A stretch of DNA of 64,000 bases, from assembly GCF_016735115.1 (NCBI RefSeq), contig NZ_JAERQJ010000013.1:42525-106524 (forward strand). The letters run 5' to 3'. The translations under genes were made by a program, and so were the position numbers. The stretch's first letter is position 1, and each line of letters starts with the position of its first letter. This DNA comes from Aquimarina mytili (GTDB taxonomy: Bacteria; Bacteroidota; Bacteroidia; Flavobacteriales; Flavobacteriaceae). The notes under the pieces were generated by a model. It saw nothing but the letters and a program-made list of their open reading frames with translations. It was not told the DNA's origin and searched no databases. Below are positions 26,683-35,510 of this stretch, in pieces.

Positions 26683-27687
26683 TCAGCCCATGATCTTTAC
26701 CAGAAGTTCTTTGAGAATATCTCCTTGTGCAAGGTTTGCTGCTCCTACTCCTTTACTTTTCACATCTGCATCTCTAAGCAAGGCGATAATCTGACTTACT
26801 TTTTTCATAGGATAGCTATGAGCAGCTTCTGTATAATCTTTTACAAAGTAGGGATTAATTTTTAGCGCACTGGCCACATTACGTTGAGATTTATCAGATA
26901 AACCGTGATATTGTAATACTTGAGAAAAGAAACTATACAATAAGGAAATAGTAACCACTAAAGGGTTGTCTTTAGGGTTTTGAGCAAAATAATTAATAAT
27001 TCTATGTGCTTTTACAACATTTCTAGAACCTATCGCTTTCCGAAGTTCGAAATTATTGAAGTCTTTACTTATTCCAATATTCTCTTCAATTTGATTTGCT
27101 GTAATTTGCGATTCGGCAGGTATAATAAGCTTTAGTTTTTCTAATTCATTATTAATTTTACCAAGATCAGTTCCTAAAAATTCAACCAGCATCTGTGCCG
27201 CTTTTGGCTCTATAGTATACTTAGCACCCGCTAAAACTCTCCTGATCCAATCGGCAACCTGATTTTCGTACAGTTTTTTACCTTCAAAAATAACTCCATT
27301 TTTTGCTACGATTTTATAGAGTTTCTTTCGTTTATCTATTTTTTTATACTTGTAGCACATTACCAATACCGTAGAAGACTGTGGATTTTCGGCATAATCA
27401 GCTAGTTTTTCAATAGTTCTTGATAAATCTTGAGCTTCTTTAACGATAACTACTTGCCGCTCTGCCATCATAGGAAAACGTTTTGCATTAGCGACAATAT
27501 CTTCTATAGTAACATCTCTACCATACAATACCATTTGATTAAAGCCTTTCTCCTCTTCAGCAAGAACATTTTTATCAATAAATTCAGAAATCCTATCTAT
27601 ATAATAGGGTTCTTCTCCCATCAAAAAATAGATTGGTTTTATATTTCCGTTCTTTATATCTGTTACAATTTGTTTTACTTCGTCCAT
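26683..27687 (-). CDS. holA: DNA polymerase III subunit delta
   Basis: 334 residues of the clamp-loader delta family: N-terminal segment IYFLMGEEPYYIDRI (about 18-32), the mid AAA-like fold with MMAERQVVIVKEAQ, and the C-terminal collar region. It opens the beta clamp during loading. It starts 26 bases from the divergently transcribed PD-(D/E)xK gene, sharing a very short promoter region. Confidence 0.93.
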   Translation of the reverse strand: MDEVKQIVTDIKNGNIKPIYFLMGEEPYYIDRISEFIDKNVLAEEEKGFNQMVLYGRDVTIEDIVANAKRFPMMAERQVVIVKEAQDLSRTIEKLADYAENPQSSTVLVMCYKYKKIDKRKKLYKIVAKNGVIFEGKKLYENQVADWIRRVLAGAKYTIEPKAAQMLVEFLGTDLGKINNELEKLKLIIPAESQITANQIEENIGISKDFNNFELRKAIGSRNVVKAHRIINYFAQNPKDNPLVVTISLLYSFFSQVLQYHGLSDKSQRNVASALKINPYFVKDYTEAAHSYPMKKVSQIIALLRDADVKSKGVGAANLAQGDILKELLVKIMG

Positions 27688-27713
27688 TCAGAAAAAATCA
27701 TCAAATTTGTGCT

Positions 27714-28166
27714 ATGCAAATGAAAAAGCTAAACTTTCCAGCATATCAATTCAGGTTCAAAAGTAGCGAAAATAAAGTTTCTATTTTTGACCGAATTCGC
27801 AAAAAATTTATCATTCTTACCCCAGAAGAATGGGTGCGGCAACATATAGTACACTATCTTATTAAAGAGAAAAAATACCCTGAAAGCCTTATTAATGTCG
27901 AAAAGCTCGTTAAAGTTAATGATCTTAATAAAAGATACGATATCATCATATTTAATCCCGATGGCAGTATTTATCTTATTGTTGAATGTAAATCTCACTC
28001 GGTAAAAATCACGCAAGATGTTTTTGATCAAATTGCTCGATATAATCTCGCATTAGACTCAAAATACTTAATGATTTCTAATGGTCTGGACCACTATTAT
28101 TGCCAAATGAACTATATTGACAAGCACTATACTTTTCTGAAAGATATTCCTGATTATAAAAAATAA
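27714..28166 (+). CDS. type I restriction HsdR N-terminal-like (HSDR_N) protein
   Basis: Start placed at 27714, because the longer ORF to 27633 would overlap holA on the other strand by 55 bases. The 150-residue protein is essentially one PD-(D/E)xK nuclease-like domain: YDIIIFNPDGSIYLIVECKS carries the Asp and the ExK core. No helicase, methylase or specificity subunit is near. Stand-alone HSDR_N proteins next to holA are a conserved feature of flavobacteria and likely act in housekeeping DNA metabolism, not restriction (inference). Confidence 0.88.
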   Translation: MQMKKLNFPAYQFRFKSSENKVSIFDRIRKKFIILTPEEWVRQHIVHYLIKEKKYPESLINVEKLVKVNDLNKRYDIIIFNPDGSIYLIVECKSHSVKITQDVFDQIARYNLALDSKYLMISNGLDHYYCQMNYIDKHYTFLKDIPDYKK

Positions 28167-28185
28167 ATCTCATTACTTTGCATCC

Positions 28186-29184
28186 GTGAATATAGCAATA
28201 GTCATATTAAATTGGAATGGTAGAACCTTATTAGAAGAATTTTTACCATCGGTGGTACAATATTCTAAAGAAGCCGCAATATATCTTGCTGACAATGCTT
28301 CTACAGACGACTCTGTAGCGTATGTAAAAACGTCTTTTCCTGAAATAAAAATTGTACAAAACGATATCAATGGTGGTTATGCCAAAGGATACAATGACGC
28401 ACTTTCAAAAATTGAAGCCGACATCTATTGCTTACTCAATAGTGATATAGAAGTGACCAAAGGTTGGCTAACACCTATTATTAAAACCTTTAAATCAGGT
28501 AATGATATCGCTGCAGTTCAACCTAAAATTCTGGATTATAAAAAGAAGACTCATTTTGAATATGCAGGAGCAGCAGGAGGCTATATCGATACATTGGGAT
28601 ATCCCTATTGTAGAGGCAGAATATTTGATACTATCGAACAAGATCAAGGACAATACGATGATACAACAACAATATTTTGGGCAAGTGGTGCTTGCTTGTT
28701 TATTAAAAAACAGGTTTTTGAAGATGTAGGGAAACTAGATGAAGACTTTTTTGCCCACCAAGAAGAAATCGATCTTTGCTGGCGTATTTACCATCATGGA
28801 TATAAAATAATATATACTGGAGATTCTACAGTATACCATTTAGGCGGAGCAACTTTGGATAGTATGAATCCAAAAAAAACATACCTTAATTTTAGAAACA
28901 ATTTATATCTATTGATAAAAAATGTTCCTGGCTATAAAGTATGGGGTTTGATTTTTATGAGAATGGTATTAGATGGGTTAGCGGGGTTAAAGTTTTTGTT
29001 AGAAAGAAAACCGTTACATTTTGTCGCTATCCTTAAAGCTCACATCAGCTTTTACAGGCATTTAGGTGTTTTTTTAAAAAAACGTAAAAAACTTTCTAAG
29101 TCGGGGAAATATTATTCCTTTTTTTCCGTTGTATGGCAGTATTTTATTTTAAAACGTAAATATTTCAATCAATTAAAAGGTTAG
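28186..29184 (+). CDS. GT2-family glycosyltransferase
   Basis: Start codon is GTG at 28186 (VNIAIVILNWNG becomes Met-initiated). 332 residues with GT-A fold signatures: ILNWNG, LADNASTD, the DXD-like LLNSDIEV, and the acceptor-side DEDFFAHQEEIDLCWR. It resembles rhamnosyl/N-acetylglucosaminyl transferases that build surface polysaccharide. C-terminal basic hydrophobic stretch suggests peripheral membrane binding. It is not in a polysaccharide cluster here. Confidence 0.92.
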   Translation: MNIAIVILNWNGRTLLEEFLPSVVQYSKEAAIYLADNASTDDSVAYVKTSFPEIKIVQNDINGGYAKGYNDALSKIEADIYCLLNSDIEVTKGWLTPIIKTFKSGNDIAAVQPKILDYKKKTHFEYAGAAGGYIDTLGYPYCRGRIFDTIEQDQGQYDDTTTIFWASGACLFIKKQVFEDVGKLDEDFFAHQEEIDLCWRIYHHGYKIIYTGDSTVYHLGGATLDSMNPKKTYLNFRNNLYLLIKNVPGYKVWGLIFMRMVLDGLAGLKFLLERKPLHFVAILKAHISFYRHLGVFLKKRKKLSKSGKYYSFFSVVWQYFILKRKYFNQLKG

Positions 29185-29281
29185 AAAAAATTAAATTATT
29201 GTTAATGGGCAAACATTGCGTCACATTTTTAATAATTTTGAGTTATATAACCAGAAAAAAGACTTAAAAACAAATTTTCCG

Positions 29282-30148
29282 ATGAAAAAAGTAATGATTA
29301 TTGGAGCATCTATGGCGGTACTATTATCTTCTTGTGTTTCACAAAAGAAATTTTCCGAATTAGAGGCTAAGCAAAAAGAAACTGAAGACTTATTAAATAC
29401 TGCAACGGTAAAATTAAATAGCTGTTTAGAAGAAAAAGCTAGTTCTACATCACAGCTTAAGGTACTTCAAGATCAAGTATCGAACCTTAAAAATCAAAAC
29501 TCTGCACTACTAAATAATGTTGGTAATTTAGCTACACTTTCTACTAAAGAAGCTGAAAACCTTGAAAAATCTTTAGAAAGCATCAAAGAAAAAGACTTGC
29601 AGATTAAAACAATGCAGGATGCTATTACCAAAAAAGATTCTGTAACATTAGCACTTGTAACCAGCCTTAAAGGAGCTTTAGGAAATCTTGCTGATGAGGA
29701 TATAGAAATTAACGTAGAAAAAGGAGTGGTTTATGTTTCTATTTCTGACAAACTTCTATTTAAGAGCGGAAGCTATAATGTATCTGCAAGAGCCAGAGAG
29801 GTGTTAGGTAAAGTAGCAAAAGTTGTAAACGACAAACCAGATATCGAGTTCTTAGTAGAAGGACACACAGATAATGTACCTATCAAAAACAAAGTATTAC
29901 TTGACAACTGGGATTTAAGTGTTAAGCGTGCTACATCGGTAGTTAGAGTTCTACAAAATGATTTTAAAGTAGATCCTAAACGTATGACAGCGGCCGGAAG
30001 AAGTTATTATGTTCCTGTTGCAAGTAACGATAGTGCAGCTAACAAAGCAAAAAACAGACGTACAAGAATTGTTGTATTACCAAAATTAGATCAGTTTTAT
30101 AACATGATTGAAGATGGTATGAAAAAAGCTTCTCAAGGAGGTAACTAG
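29282..30148 (+). CDS. OmpA-family lipoprotein with coiled coil
   Basis: Start chosen at 29282 because it begins an SPII signal (lipobox LLSSC). 288 residues: coiled coil from about 25 to 120, then an OmpA_C peptidoglycan-binding domain (about 150-275) with VEGHTDNVPI and NRRTRIVVLP. It anchors the outer membrane to the cell wall. Followed by a strong terminator. Confidence 0.92.
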   Translation: MKKVMIIGASMAVLLSSCVSQKKFSELEAKQKETEDLLNTATVKLNSCLEEKASSTSQLKVLQDQVSNLKNQNSALLNNVGNLATLSTKEAENLEKSLESIKEKDLQIKTMQDAITKKDSVTLALVTSLKGALGNLADEDIEINVEKGVVYVSISDKLLFKSGSYNVSARAREVLGKVAKVVNDKPDIEFLVEGHTDNVPIKNKVLLDNWDLSVKRATSVVRVLQNDFKVDPKRMTAAGRSYYVPVASNDSAANKAKNRRTRIVVLPKLDQFYNMIEDGMKKASQGGN

Positions 30149-30167
30149 ATTCTGTCTAAATACTATT

Positions 30168-30199
30168 AAAAGGGCTATCCATGTGGATAGCCCTTTTTT
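30168..30199 (+). terminator. rho-independent terminator
   Basis: 13-bp stem AAAAGGGCTATCC/GGATAGCCCTTTT (30168-30180, 30185-30197) and T run. Confidence 0.88.
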
Positions 30200-30278
30200 A
30201 ATTTATGTATAAACCACATAAAATACTTTAAATCATTGATCCCAGTAATTATAACAGCTAAATGTTAAAAATTTAAGA

Positions 30279-30286
30279 TATATTTG
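30279..30286 (+). promoter_or_regulatory. -7 promoter element of the OmpA/TSP3 gene
   Basis: TATATTTG (TAnnTTTG), 32 bases before the start codon. Confidence 0.4.
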
Positions 30287-30318
30287 CTCGCTGAAAACCA
30301 AATCTAAATTTAATAAAA

Positions 30319-32394
30319 ATGAAAAAACTTATCCTAACAGGAATATTACTCATGTTTATGGTTTATGGTAAAGCTCAATCCTATATGGGCTTTCTAACCG
30401 ATAACTACAGTGGTGTTCATGGCGTTATTAGTAACCCGGCCAATATTGTAGATTCACGATTCAAAACAGATATCAATTTAGTTGGTGTTAGCGCCTTTGC
30501 AGGAAATGATTACTACGGAGTTAGCTTTAGTGATATTTTTGATGATGATTATGAGTTTGAAGATGATGCCAAAAGATTTCCAGAAGATAAAAACAACTTA
30601 ATTGGAAATGTAGATGTATTAGGTCCAGCATTTATGTTTAACATTAATGAAAAAAATTCAATTGCGGTATATACCCGTGCAAGAGCTTTCTATAACGTAA
30701 ATGGAGTAAATGGAGAAACATTAGAGAGCTTAATAGATGACCTGGATGATGATATAAGCTTTAATATTAACCAAGGTGATTTATATGCCAGTGCAAACGC
30801 TTGGGCAGAAGTAGGTGTATCCTATGCAAGAGTTCTTATGAACAAAGAAGAGCATTTCTTAAAAGGAGGTATTACACTTAAATATTTACAAGGATTAGGA
30901 ACCGCTTATGCACGAGGTACCGGTCTAGGTGTTGCATTTGATGCAGACATTACAACTGGTAACGGAAGTGTGACTACTCTAGGTGAAGCGGCTTATGGCT
31001 ATAGCGAAAACCTTGAAGAAGACTTAGAAGATGTAGAAATCGTAAACGGATCTTCTGGAGTTGGTGTTGATCTTGGTTTTGTATACGAATGGAGAAGAGA
31101 TTATAAAGAATATACCTCTACAGATAGTAAAGGAAAAGCTTTTACACCAAAAGACATCAATAAATACAAGCTGAAGTTTGGTTTATCATTAACCGATCTT
31201 GGATCTATCTCGTATGACGATGGAACCGAAGAAAGATATAATTTCAATAATACACTTACTCAAAATGATTTTGAGGATATAGATATTGATGAGTTGGAAA
31301 GGTTTTATGGAACTCCAATTCTTGTTGAAGCTGAAAAAGCGGTATTACCAACAGCACTGCACGCTAATGTAGACTGGAACATCAACCACAAGTTCTATTT
31401 AAATTTTAATACGGATTTTTCACTTACTTCAAAAGAAAAAACAAACAGAAGTAGAATTGCCAATGTGGTATCATTAACACCCAGATTTGAAAGTAAATGG
31501 TTTAGTTTTTACTCTCCTTTAAGTCTTGTACAACATAGTGGTTTTCAATGGGGAGCTGGACTTAGAGCAGGACCACTTTATGTTGGGTCTGGATCCATAT
31601 TATCGTTACTTGTTAGTGATCAGTCTAAAGCTGCCGATGTATACGTTGGTCTTAAAGTACCTGTATACCAATCTAGACCAAAAGATAAAGATGGAGATGG
31701 TGTACTAGATAAAGTAGACGAATGTCCCGAAAAAGCTGGCCCAGAAGAAAATTTTGGATGCCCATGGCCTGATACTGATGGAGATACAGTATTAGACAAA
31801 GATGATAAGTGTCCTGAAGAAGCTGGAGAAGTTGACAATAACGGTTGTCCTTGGCCAGATACCGATGGAGATAGTTTATTAGACAAAGATGATAATTGTC
31901 CTGATGTAGCGGGACCAGTAGAAAATCAAGGTTGCCCTTGGCCAGATAGAGATAGTGATGGTGTATTAGACAAAGATGATAATTGTCCTGATGTTGCAGG
32001 AACTGTGGCTAATAATGGTTGTCCTGAGGTAACAGAAGAAGTCCAAAAGACGCTTAATGAGTATGCAAAAACCATCTTATTTGATTCTGGTAAATCTTCT
32101 ATAAAAGCAGAATCTGATCAAGTGCTTAAGGATATCATTTCTATTCTTAATGAATACCCAACTGCAAAATTTACTGTAGAAGGGCATACAGATAGTGCTG
32201 GTAGTGCAAAGCTTAATCAAAGATTATCAGATGCTAGAGCTAATGCTGTAAAGAATTACTTAATAGAAAATGGAATTGATCAGTTTAGACTGTCGGCAAT
32301 TGGATATGGAGAAGACAGACCTATTGCAACGAATAAAACCAGAGCAGGTAGAGCACAAAACAGACGTGTAGAAATCAACCTGGTAAAGCAGTAA
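30319..32394 (+). CDS. outer-membrane protein: DUF5723-type barrel, TSP3 repeats, OmpA domain
   Basis: 691 residues with a signal peptide (cleavage after GKAQS, about residue 20). Residues 30-440 resemble the Bacteroidota DUF5723 beta-barrel region. Residues about 450-560 hold four calcium-binding thrombospondin type-3 repeats of the form DxDGDxxxDxxDxCP separated by GCPWPD. Residues about 575-690 form the OmpA_C domain with VEGHTDSAGS and NRRVEINLV. This architecture is abundant in flavobacterial outer membranes and binds peptidoglycan at its C terminus. Confidence 0.92.
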   Translation: MKKLILTGILLMFMVYGKAQSYMGFLTDNYSGVHGVISNPANIVDSRFKTDINLVGVSAFAGNDYYGVSFSDIFDDDYEFEDDAKRFPEDKNNLIGNVDVLGPAFMFNINEKNSIAVYTRARAFYNVNGVNGETLESLIDDLDDDISFNINQGDLYASANAWAEVGVSYARVLMNKEEHFLKGGITLKYLQGLGTAYARGTGLGVAFDADITTGNGSVTTLGEAAYGYSENLEEDLEDVEIVNGSSGVGVDLGFVYEWRRDYKEYTSTDSKGKAFTPKDINKYKLKFGLSLTDLGSISYDDGTEERYNFNNTLTQNDFEDIDIDELERFYGTPILVEAEKAVLPTALHANVDWNINHKFYLNFNTDFSLTSKEKTNRSRIANVVSLTPRFESKWFSFYSPLSLVQHSGFQWGAGLRAGPLYVGSGSILSLLVSDQSKAADVYVGLKVPVYQSRPKDKDGDGVLDKVDECPEKAGPEENFGCPWPDTDGDTVLDKDDKCPEEAGEVDNNGCPWPDTDGDSLLDKDDNCPDVAGPVENQGCPWPDRDSDGVLDKDDNCPDVAGTVANNGCPEVTEEVQKTLNEYAKTILFDSGKSSIKAESDQVLKDIISILNEYPTAKFTVEGHTDSAGSAKLNQRLSDARANAVKNYLIENGIDQFRLSAIGYGEDRPIATNKTRAGRAQNRRVEINLVKQ

Positions 32395-32420
32395 ATTAGA
32401 TTTTAAATACAACCTTATAA

Positions 32421-32452
32421 ATACCCCGATTCAATGATCGGGGTATTTTTTT
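32421..32452 (+). terminator. rho-independent terminator
   Basis: 10-bp stem ATACCCCGAT/ATCGGGGTAT (32421-32430, 32437-32446) and T run after the OmpA/TSP3 gene. Confidence 0.87.
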
Positions 32453-32469
32453 ATCCAAAAATTAAAAAC

Positions 32470-32497
32470 AAAAGGCAATACATGTGTATTGCCTTTT
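32470..32497 (-). terminator. terminator of the secreted-protein gene at 32523
   Basis: 13-bp perfect stem AAAAGGCAATACA/TGTATTGCCTTTT with 2-base loop; A-rich left flank gives a U run on the minus transcript. Confidence 0.8.
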
Positions 32498-32522
32498 GAA
32501 TTGTGGTTGAGTTAATAAACAA

Positions 32523-33110
32523 TCAAATACTAACTTCTTTTATAAATTGTCTGTCTTTTAAAGAGAAATATATAATATACTTCCCAGATGGGACATCAGA
32601 AAAGCTGTAATTTCTCTGAAAAATTAATTCATCGTCCTTCGCTTTTTCAGTAAATAACAAAACCCCATCTTCATCATATATTGTAACCGTAAGTGGAGAT
32701 TGTTCTACTCTGGTAAATAAAACCTTTGCTATTGTATTATCAACATGTACTTTTGGTTTAAATACAGTTACAGCCGAATTATTTATTAATGCAACTCCTT
32801 TTGAATTTTTTAATACCGGTGTAACTTTAATATCAAACTCTGTTTCGGTTTCTACAAAGTATATTCCATCCTCTACAATACCCATATTAAAATATTTTCT
32901 ATATGAAGACATCGCGTCTAATGTAACATTGAATAATATAGTCCCTGAATAATTTTTTAGATACAATTTCTGTCCCTGACTTATGTTAGACAATGAAACA
33001 TTAATTGTAGAAGAGTTCTCAATTTTTACAGACAAAACATCTGAAGCTTTCACAGTGGTGCAAAATAATAAAGCACATACAAGCAGACATAGGTTAATTA
33101 CTCTTTTCAT
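32523..33110 (-). CDS. secreted beta-sandwich protein of unknown function
   Basis: 195 residues with an N-terminal signal peptide (cut near VKASD, residue 23). The remainder is predicted beta-rich with two repeats resembling T9SS C-terminal/DUF3244-type sandwiches: SQGQKLYLKNYSGTILFNVT and SPLTVTIYDEDGVLLFTEK, and each is followed by a YR/YSF-type segment. A final SGKYIIYFSLKDRQFIKEV is like T9SS type A tails. Function unknown. Confidence 0.78.
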   Translation of the reverse strand: MKRVINLCLLVCALLFCTTVKASDVLSVKIENSSTINVSLSNISQGQKLYLKNYSGTILFNVTLDAMSSYRKYFNMGIVEDGIYFVETETEFDIKVTPVLKNSKGVALINNSAVTVFKPKVHVDNTIAKVLFTRVEQSPLTVTIYDEDGVLLFTEKAKDDELIFQRNYSFSDVPSGKYIIYFSLKDRQFIKEVSI

Positions 33111-33145
33111 AACTTTCTAGTTTTAGTTGTTAAGGTTTTATAGTA

Positions 33146-33153
33146 CAAATCTA
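33146..33153 (-). promoter_or_regulatory. -7 promoter element of the 32523 gene
   Basis: On the minus strand the sequence reads TAGATTTG (TAnnTTTG), 35 bases upstream of the start codon; a TTG lies 23 bases further up. Confidence 0.4.
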
Positions 33154-33357
33154 CCATGCAAATATTTTATGAAATACAATTATATTTGCATAAATATGTT
33201 CTATTTTAACCTTTGTAATAACGGTAAAACCATAATGATGTTAATTTAACACATTTTTAAGGTTATGCTTATATTATTTTAACAAATACGATACAATATT
33301 TTTAAAAGCTTAATATTTAATTCTTGTGGGGTTTAAAAATTATAAAATGTAATTGCA

Positions 33358-34239
33358 ATGAGTAAATTTCTTACTACTAAACCATCATTAGAAAAGATAG
33401 TTCCAGAATTTGGAAGTTCTTTCTATTATGAAACTTTTTCAAAGAAGAAAATGAACAAAGATCCTATTTGGCATTATCATCCTGAAATCGAAATTGTATA
33501 TGTAAATGGAGGTACGGGTAAACGGCAAATTGGAAGTCATATGTCATATTATCGTAATGGAGCATTAATGCTTATAGGTTCTAATTTGCCTCATTGTGGC
33601 TTTACGGATAGCTTTACCGGTAATAGTCGTGAAACAGTAATCCAAATGCTACCTGAATTTTTGGGAGCAACTTTTTTTGAAATCCCAGAAATGAATACTT
33701 TGGGAAAATTATTAATACAAGCCAAAAAAGGAATTGTATATCATGGGGATACCAAAAGAAGAATTGGGGCTCAAATTGAAACTTTAAAGAACCTGGATCC
33801 ATTTGAGAAGCTTATCGGAATTTTACAAGTAATGAAAGAGATGGCAAAAACTAAGGATTATACCATTCTTAATGCAGAAGGCTTTATTATAGAAACTGAA
33901 ATCCAGGATAACAATAGGATCAATTTAATTTTCAATTTTGTACAAGAAGAATTTATACGGCCTATCCCATTAGAAGAAATAGCAGACAAAGTCAGTATGA
34001 GCGTTCCTGGTTTTTGCAGATATTTCAAAAAAATCACTGGAAAAACTTTTGTTCAATTTGTAAACGAGTATCGCTTGGTACACGCTTCCAAATTATTACA
34101 CGAAAAACAAATAAGTATTACGGATATATGTTTTGAGAGTGGTTTTAGTAATTTTTCACATTTCAATAAATTATTTAAGAAGTTTACAGGAAGAACCCCT
34201 AGCGAATATAGAAACGAATTAACATATACCGTTTCCTAA
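33358..34239 (+). CDS. AraC-family transcriptional regulator
   Basis: 293 residues. The N-terminal cupin-like sensor begins near DPIWHYHPEIEIVYV (metal/ligand His pair); the C-terminal double HTH (about 190-290) has IPLEEIADKVSMSVPGFCRY and ITDICFESGFSNFSHFNKLF with the family's GRTPSEYR. It probably senses a small molecule such as a sugar. Target unknown. Confidence 0.92.
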   Translation: MSKFLTTKPSLEKIVPEFGSSFYYETFSKKKMNKDPIWHYHPEIEIVYVNGGTGKRQIGSHMSYYRNGALMLIGSNLPHCGFTDSFTGNSRETVIQMLPEFLGATFFEIPEMNTLGKLLIQAKKGIVYHGDTKRRIGAQIETLKNLDPFEKLIGILQVMKEMAKTKDYTILNAEGFIIETEIQDNNRINLIFNFVQEEFIRPIPLEEIADKVSMSVPGFCRYFKKITGKTFVQFVNEYRLVHASKLLHEKQISITDICFESGFSNFSHFNKLFKKFTGRTPSEYRNELTYTVS

Positions 34240-34255
34240 TTATTATAATTCTAGA

Positions 34256-34876
34256 TTATATAATATCGGTAGTTCCCTTACCCTCTCTAATCAAAACAGG
34301 TTCAGATTCGGTTAGATCAATAACTGTAGAAGGTATATTATCTCCATACCCTCCATCGATTACAATATCCACCAACTTATCCCATTTTTCTAATATCAAT
34401 TCGGGATCTGTAGTATATTCAATCACTTCATCTTCATCATAAATAGAAGTAGAAACGATAGGGTTACCCAACTCTTCAACTATAGCAGTACAAATACAAT
34501 TATCGGGTACACGAATCCCTACGGTTTTCTTCTTCTTAAAAACTGTAGGTAAGTTATTACTTCCCGGAAGAATAAATGTATATGGCCCCGGTAATGACCT
34601 TTTCAATAATTTAAAAGTGCTATTATCAATTTGTTTTACATAGTCAGAGAGGTTGCTTAGATCTTTACATATGAAAGAGAAGTTAGCTTTGGCCAATTTT
34701 ACACCTTTAATATGTGCGATACGTTCTAAAGCTCTGTTATTAGTGATATCACAACCTAATCCATAAACAGTATCAGTAGGATATATAACCAATCCTCCGT
34801 CGCGCAAACATTTCACTACCCTCTGAATTTCTCGAGGGTTAGGATTTTCTTCATATATTTTAATGAATTCTGCCAT
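34256..34876 (-). CDS. YrdC/Sua5-family protein
   Basis: 206 residues of the YrdC/YciO fold: the KxR/SxN-type nucleotide site is seen as YPTDTVYGLGCD near residue 36 and VSTSIYDEDE further on. YrdC/Sua5 proteins make threonylcarbamoyl-AMP for the tRNA t6A37 modification. YciO paralogues look very similar, so the housekeeping role is probable, not certain. Confidence 0.88.
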   Translation of the reverse strand: MAEFIKIYEENPNPREIQRVVKCLRDGGLVIYPTDTVYGLGCDITNNRALERIAHIKGVKLAKANFSFICKDLSNLSDYVKQIDNSTFKLLKRSLPGPYTFILPGSNNLPTVFKKKKTVGIRVPDNCICTAIVEELGNPIVSTSIYDEDEVIEYTTDPELILEKWDKLVDIVIDGGYGDNIPSTVIDLTESEPVLIREGKGTTDII

Positions 34877-34962
34877 AAAAAAGAAATTACGATAAATGTA
34901 ATGTAAATTATAATAAAACCATATATCAAAACCTCCTATTGATGAACTACCAGTATACTTTA

Positions 34963-35499
34963 CTATAGTTTTAATCTTTCGAATTGATCTTTTGTCAATT
35001 CGTAGCTATTCACATATTGCAAGAAATTAATCCAACCGGGTACTGTTTCATATTTTTTAATAAATTCAAATCCCGCCCTTATAAGAGTTTTATTGGGTGC
35101 TATATTTTCAGAATACGGTTCACATATCAATTTTTCTAGTTTAAAATTTTTAAAATAGAATGGAATTGTCTTCTTCAATAGCTCTAGGCCTAATCCCTTT
35201 TTTCTTTTGGCATTCTTCCATACATGTAAATGCATTGTTGCAGTATTTCCGAATTCAATATTATTAATGTTTGAATGCCCTATTGGAGTATCATCTAGCA
35301 ACCATATGATATAATAAAACTCTTTATCTGTATAGGGTTTCTTAAATTCTTGATTTAGTTTTTTAATCCACTCTACTCTATCCGGCAATTTACTTTTATC
35401 TGCACCCATCGATTTGAGAAACTCAGAATCTGCATTGACAAAATAGTCAATTATTGATTCAATATCATCTTTTTTCATTTCTCTAACCGATACATTCAT
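34963..35499 (-). CDS. GNAT-family N-acetyltransferase
   Basis: 178 residues, RimJ/RimL-like. The acetyl-CoA loop is seen as RKKGLGLELLKK and the final beta-bulge region as LIRAGFEFIKKYE. It starts 11 bases after the UvrD helicase stop on the same strand, so likely co-transcribed. Confidence 0.87.
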   Translation of the reverse strand: MNVSVREMKKDDIESIIDYFVNADSEFLKSMGADKSKLPDRVEWIKKLNQEFKKPYTDKEFYYIIWLLDDTPIGHSNINNIEFGNTATMHLHVWKNAKRKKGLGLELLKKTIPFYFKNFKLEKLICEPYSENIAPNKTLIRAGFEFIKKYETVPGWINFLQYVNSYELTKDQFERLKL

Positions 35500-35510
35500 C
35501 GAATTCTATT

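Noticed and set aside
27714..28166. Restriction-modification system
   Set aside because: Only a lone HSDR_N-type domain is present, without helicase, methylase or specificity genes, next to holA.
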